Below, piece by piece: positions 59,201 to 64,000 of a DNA stretch of 64,000 nucleotides; positions within the stretch are counted from its first letter, which is position 1, and each line of letters starts with the position of its first letter. The notes beneath the pieces were generated by a model. That model saw only the letters and a list, made by a program, of their open reading frames with translations. It had not been told where the DNA came from and did no database searches. The stretch covers positions 15,052,106 through 15,116,105 of the forward strand of contig NC_045141.1 of assembly GCF_008831285.2 (NCBI RefSeq), in the 5' to 3' direction. The position numbers and the translations under genes are program-made. The DNA is from Nymphaea colorata (taxonomy: Eukaryota > Streptophyta > Magnoliopsida > Nymphaeales > Nymphaeaceae).

Positions 59201-60082
59201 AAAAAATCTAAAAAGTACATTTTTTTATAAAAAAAAAATCTAAAATACCTCCATCCCGTCCCCTTTGTGTATGTATTGCATACACCACTGGTGAATGTGC
59301 CCAATATAGGGAAATATAAAGAGGTGAAAGTGCCCAATATAGGGAAATATGAAGGGCCTTAAAGAAGTATGCTTTTTTTTCATAATGAACTCTTTAATAA
59401 GGGGAACCATGAATGAGTACCGACAATCAAGCCTTGAAAAGAAAAAAGGTTTGTTGAGAAAGGCTGTAAATGGTTCATACACGAATTAGCTAAAATACAA
59501 AGGAAAATGGATTTAATACAACTATAAATTTAATTGAGACACTAGAACCATTTGCATCGATCCTCAGTTGTCAAGTCAATTGGGATGAGAAGAAGAGATG
59601 CCTGAGCGAGAGTTGAAGTCCTTTCCTCACTTCTAAGGTCCAGGGCTGCATCGGTGTCTAAATTGAAGCATCTCAACTGGTGGATTACTTGCCTTTAAAC
59701 TGAAAAAAAAAAATGTGTCCCCTGGTTAGAGGTGATGTGAAATGGACATGGCCCAGCCCATGTGGTGGCCTAAGGGCCAGTGTGTCATGCAGGGCCCATG
59801 TGTCATGCTGGGTGTGTCGAGCTCCCACCTATACCGAGCGCCCACCTACGGCCCGGACCCATAATAGAGAACTAGCGAGCTACAGCCTACCAGTTATTGG
59901 CCCAAGTCAATGCACTAAACCCCTCCAAGATCGAAGCCAATTGGAATTTTTACTCTTATACCTAAGGGCAAGGTGGAAATGGCAAAGATCTATGTATTAG
60001 TAATGCAATTTGGAAGAAAGAAGCACTAAACAAAAATGCACAGTTACCGCTTTCTTCTTTGATAGGCTGAAGTTAGGGTTAG
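56271..60082. other. Intergenic, no gene recognised
   Basis: About 3.8 kb without a convincing exon. A 33-bp period duplication lies at 59297-59350 (GTGCCCAATATAGGGAAATA twice). The stretch 59575-59700 has the feel of a diverged SINE (GCGAGAGTTGAAGTCC and a later CATCTCAACTGGTGGATTAC) but was not firm enough to call. Confidence 0.45.
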
Positions 60083-60260
60083 AAAGGGGCAGAGCTCGAA
60101 TTTTTCATGAGGAGATCCGAATTAAAGTTTCTAATATCATTTTTCAAAATTTTTATCTTTTTATGTAGGACAAGTGAAATTTTCTAAATTTTACATGTAA
60201 ATTTTTTTTTTAAAAAAAGTGAAGTGGGGCCAGGGCCCATGCGGCCCCTCTGGGGTTAGG
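60083..60260. mobile_element. MITE related to 3247-3440
   Basis: The left end AGGGGCAGAGCTCGAATTTT matches AGGGGCAGAGCCAAAATTTT at 3248. Interior words AAGTGAAATTTTCTAAA and ATTTTACAT are shared. The right end GCGGCCCCTCT is worn. GGGTTAG occurs on both sides (60076-60082 and 60253-60259), a possible target-site duplication. Confidence 0.5.
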
Positions 60261-61386
60261 TAAACCCCTTCTAATTTATATAATAACTTTGTGTGTACTA
60301 AACTCTTGATTCTTTCAACTTGAAGGCCTTAAATCCAGCCCTCAAATGGACTGAACTCTTGTTAATTATTATTCACTTTTTAACTTTCTTGGCCTCCCCT
60401 CTTCTTTCACTTCTACCGCCCATCTCGTGTTTTTCTTGCTCTTTATGTGGAAATTATTTAGCTAGGCTGATTCACCTGGTTTTGCACCATCTTTTGATTT
60501 GATACTGAAAATGTTTACACGAGCAATTATCGGAAAACATTTCTCAACACAGCTACTTGGTTCGACTTGTTTTCTCTACTAAATCAATTATAAAACGTTT
60601 CGCAACATACATAGAAGCTACTTAGTTTGAAACTAATTGGTGATTGGAGATCAAAACTGCCTCCCATTTCTTCCTGCTTTCCAAGAAAATATGGATGTTT
60701 TGGAATCTGGGTGAAAAAGTGAGATACCCATCAACTAGAGTACAATACATTTACCGATTATAGTTTAGAGGAGTTTGAAGCCACTTAAGTTTAGTCTGTT
60801 TACACATAGTAATAAACTTTACTTTTGTTTTTAGGAGTTACTATGAGCAATATTGTAGATATATATCGGATTTCATATCGTGTCAGATACTTCATAAAAC
60901 AATATATATGTGGATCAGCCTGTATCAGGGGAAGTACCATGGGAATATAATTACCTTTGACATATTGGCTGCTCTTGAGTTTTAACATGTGAACTAATAC
61001 AATCAAATAATCGACTGCCATTTGAAATAAAAAAAACCAGAAAATTGGCAAAATTTTCTTAAAAATTAAAACCAGTAGAACAAAAACTGCATTTTCTAGC
61101 TTATCTTTCCTCCCAACTTTTATAATATCCAAGACTGAAATTAGATTTAAGAACAAAGAAAAATCAAGGTAAATGTAGCTTCCCAAAATGGAAAAAAATT
61201 GACCTGAATATCATTTGACGTGGTTGATTTTACCATTCTGGTTCTCAGAAGTTGAACTTTTTTTCTTAGAACGGCGAGTCCCACACAGGGCGCCATGGAA
61301 TATAACTACCATCGATCAAAACGACGCGCTCGTCAACGCGGGAGTCGGGAGGAGTGGTGGGGAGGGAGGGAATCGGCGAGGGGCAG
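60261..61386. other. Intergenic and 5' flank of SVIP-like gene
   Basis: AT-rich until about 61260, then GC-rich. An ATG at 61295 in a strong context (GCGCCATGG) opens an 87-codon frame that overlaps the SVIP-like start in another register. It may be an upstream ORF if transcription starts early enough. Confidence 0.4.
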
Positions 61387-62240
61387 ATGGGGGCGTGCTC
61401 CTCTTGCTTTGGCGCCGGAGAGGAGTCCAGAAGAGAGAGAGCAGAGGCCGATCGTCTCCAATCTGAGGAAGCTCGAAAAAGGGCGGCGGAAGCCGCTGAG
61501 AGAAGGCATGGATCTCCTCCCTCCCAGCCTCTCCTCCTTCCTCTTTCCTTCATCTTAATGCTTTTCTCGATTTCTTGGTGCGAATTTTGTGTGTCCGTTC
61601 TTCACTTCCATCGCCTTTTCTGTTCTTTTCCTCTTTGCTCCATAGGATTCTTTAGTCTGTTTGAGAGATATGTGGGACAATTTATTGATGAATTCGCTGT
61701 TCCTCTTCTTATTGGGCATTGTCAACTTCCTGGTCGGACAAGATTCTTGTTCATAGTGGGTAGGTTTAGATACTGCTTGAATTAGTTAAGGCCTCGGAGT
61801 TTGATCCAATTGAATTTTGAGCGCCACAGATTATCTTCTTTAGATTGACTGGGGATTTTCACGGTTGGTTTCTGGAACAGGAAGTAAATGCTTGGTGGGG
61901 GTTGCTTTTTCCAGTTAGTGCTTTTTCTTTTTCTAATCTGGAATTTGATTGCTTTCCGAATGCTTCTGTAAATTGGACGGGGTTGTTTTACTAATATGGA
62001 GCCGGAAACGTGACGTAGGCAAGAAGAATTTGAAAAATCTGCATATGGGAGAGCCACGCGTGCACAGATCAATGCACAAGCTAAACAGTCACAGGCCACC
62101 AACACGGGAGAGCCAGTTCTGAAGGTGATTGCTTTTCTTTTTTTCCCATTTCTTCAGAATTTTGGATCCAGAAATCATCTTTTCGTTATTGTTCTCACTG
62201 GCCTTCTACTTTGGAATTGTTACAGTGGCAAATGGGATGA
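61387..62240 (+). CDS. SVIP-like small VCP/p97 (CDC48)-interacting protein, 3 exons
   Basis: Hand-built model: exons 61387-61505, 62019-62124 and 62226-62240, giving 79 residues. The N-terminus MGACSSCFG has Gly2 and Cys4/Cys7, a typical myristoylation plus palmitoylation signal, so it should sit on membranes. RKRAAEAAERR (about 31-41) fits the VCP-interacting motif R-x5-A-A-x2-R exactly. The remainder (EEFEKSAYGRATRAQINAQA, ending GEPVLKWQMG) is a charged helix with the conserved plant ending. Animal SVIP binds p97 and inhibits ER-associated degradation; the plant role is little known. Intron 1 joins AGAGAAG|GC to GTAG|G, a GC-AG intron: no GT donor keeps the frame. The last exon codes four residues. 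Unspliced reading would run on to 61785 with unrelated sequence. Confidence 0.8.
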
Positions 62241-64000
62241 AATGCAGATGTATTATTCTGTTATTCAATTTGAACAAACGTAAGTTTGCGTTGATCTTTT
62301 ATGCTTATAATCTTTGCGTTATATGGTTTCGCTGTGAATTTTCTACAAAAAGCTGTCATTATTGGGCGCTGAAACTTGCTTGGAACTGTAGATAGTTTGA
62401 ACGATGTGAGATCTGTTTCAGTTTGATTCTTATATGCAACGTTAAAGGATCTCTTCATTTGACGTTTCTCTGATTCTTAGGGTTGATATCAGTACCGATA
62501 CGCTTACTCTTCAAATGTTCCAAACAAGGCATGCATAGATTATGTAGCGAGAGGATCAGTCATTAGACGTGATGAACTTATTGACCTTAGATCCGATAAA
62601 AACTTGAAATGAACTGAACCTGATTATGTTGGTCTCTCATTGGAATATGCATTGGATGCCACAAATCTGAATTAATAGGTAAAATCTGCCGGTCATCCTA
62701 ATTTTCTGTTAGGTGGCATTGCAGATTGCACAAAAAAAGTAATGGCATAATTGAATGGTTGAACTGGACCCACAAAAGTGCAGCAACCAAGGAACGTATT
62801 TAGCCCATAGTGGGACATAAAACTTGTAGGTTGGAAAATAGATAGGAGTCTTCCTATTGCTTGTCCCCCTCCACGAAAATCTTTAATCGACACTGTCACA
62901 CCATGTCCTCTCTTGATTCAGCTCAATCAGATTCCTGAATTGGTATAGGGGTAGTCGTGATCGATCTTATTTTCATGTCAACCTGCTAGGCGTCACTGCA
63001 GGTTGACTAGTATTCACACACTTTTTTATGTCCTGTGCATGTGCTTAAGATATTTCTTTAATTTTATGCACTGAAACAGTTATCTGGTTGAGAACAAGAA
63101 AACTGGTTATTGTAGAACCTCATATCTATAGATATATACAACTAGAGAACTGAAGAAAAGGAAGTGGGAGGAAGGCATCGCGCTGTAATTTGTTCTTCAC
63201 AACGAAAAAGGAAACTTTAGCCATATATGGCAGTTTCTTGAAAAGAAAATGTCATGGACATAATACCTGAATGAGAATCCATATGAGTACGTGGAGGACA
63301 GTTCATGGAATTATCATCAAAATGCATGGTGAAATTGAAATTGAATAAAAAATCTAGATTAACTAAGTTAAAATCAAAATCATGGCATTGAGTATTCAAT
63401 TCGATAAACCTTGATAAGAACTATTTTGCTGTCATTCAGATTCATAACATGTGCAGAATGTCATAATTTGATTAACCCTTTGACTGAGTATTCCTGTATT
63501 AAAATTTTAAAATGATATTTTGGTGCAAGTAATAAATGTGATGTTTGCCTATGGTATAGTATGTTTGTTAATAAGTAGTTTCAGTTGATAATGCATGTGA
63601 TCGTGATATCCTATGCAATCCTTAGGATACCATTGGCCAAGTGTGCCAAGTGGGAGACAACCTTTGGATCAATGCTCTTGTTTGACAGGATCTAAACGTG
63701 GCTATTTAGATTTCACGTTACATGGTCATTGGGGACGCCAATCTTGAACTGGTTTCCAGCCTGTCACAGGAGTAATTTAGTGGTATAATTGGATATTGGC
63801 TTAATTAACTAGTTGTGAACGACAACTCTAAAGGAGGAGGAAATTATTTAGCGTGTGGGGCTATTTTATGTGGTTTTGAAATGTCCACATCAGTATAGTT
63901 GTGATTTGTTTTCTTCAAGTGACAGTTCCTCAGCATCAGTCGTGCATGATTTATGTTTAAGCTCCTATTTGAAATGGTTATATTGTGTTTCTTGGGCATA
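62241..64000. other. 3' flank of SVIP-like gene and intergenic
   Basis: The SVIP-like 3' UTR should occupy the first few hundred bases. Beyond it the sequence is AT-rich with no exon recognised up to the window end. Confidence 0.45.

Noticed and set aside
60800-61186. 128-codon hydrophobic minus-strand frame
   Set aside because: No ATG at its start, strongly AT-driven Leu/Ile/Phe/Lys composition, no motif.
61506-61785. Read-through extension of SVIP-like exon 1 to 143 codons
   Set aside because: Sequence after 61505 is unlike the family, while exon 2 at 62019 restores the conserved continuation; treated as intron.

Overview
This is nuclear DNA from a flowering plant. The genes have long spliceosomal introns and plant-only families are present: a TOO MANY MOUTHS receptor-like protein, a SHORT-ROOT GRAS regulator, and plastid-targeted CBSX and PAB-type proteins. 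Intergenic DNA is AT-rich, with (TA)n(GA)n microsatellites, MITE-like elements and SINE-like insertions. I cannot name the species. Several single-exon genes (TMM, RING, NYN/C2H2, SHR) are clearly GC-rich against this background.

Layout, left to right. 1-4.7 kb: repeats. 4.7-6.2 kb (+): TMM-like stomatal patterning receptor-like protein, intronless. 6.2-12 kb: no gene recognised. 12-15.1 kb (-): an 11-exon plastid-protein gene, best matched to PAB (chloroplast ATP synthase assembly). 16.9-17.5 kb (-): RING-H2 protein. 20.7-21.4 kb: SINE-like copies, one with a 15-bp target-site duplication. 21.6-22.0 kb (-): small membrane protein of unknown function. 24.6-25.9 kb (-): NYN nuclease-fold protein with a C2H2 finger, followed by a 3 x 79-bp tandem repeat. 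29.0-33.7 kb (-): 8-exon CBSX gene. 33.7-43.6 kb: repeat-rich spacer. 43.6-47.1 kb (+): 5-exon phosphoglycerate dehydrogenase (PGDH) without the usual transit peptide. 47.1-54.1 kb: repeats. 54.1-55.5 kb (-): SHR-like GRAS gene. 61.4-62.2 kb (+): a 79-residue SVIP-like p97/CDC48-binding protein assembled here from three exons, one junction being a GC-AG intron.

The genes do not form one pathway. PAB, CBSX and PGDH all relate to plastid metabolism, and their Arabidopsis counterparts (At4g34090, At4g34120, At4g34200, from memory) lie close together on chromosome 4, so this looks like an old conserved block. TMM and SHR are both developmental regulators (stomata; root and leaf ground tissue).

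Multi-exon models were built by hand from splice sites and reading-frame phase. They are in frame throughout but have no transcript support. Product names rest on recalled family similarity, not a database search.
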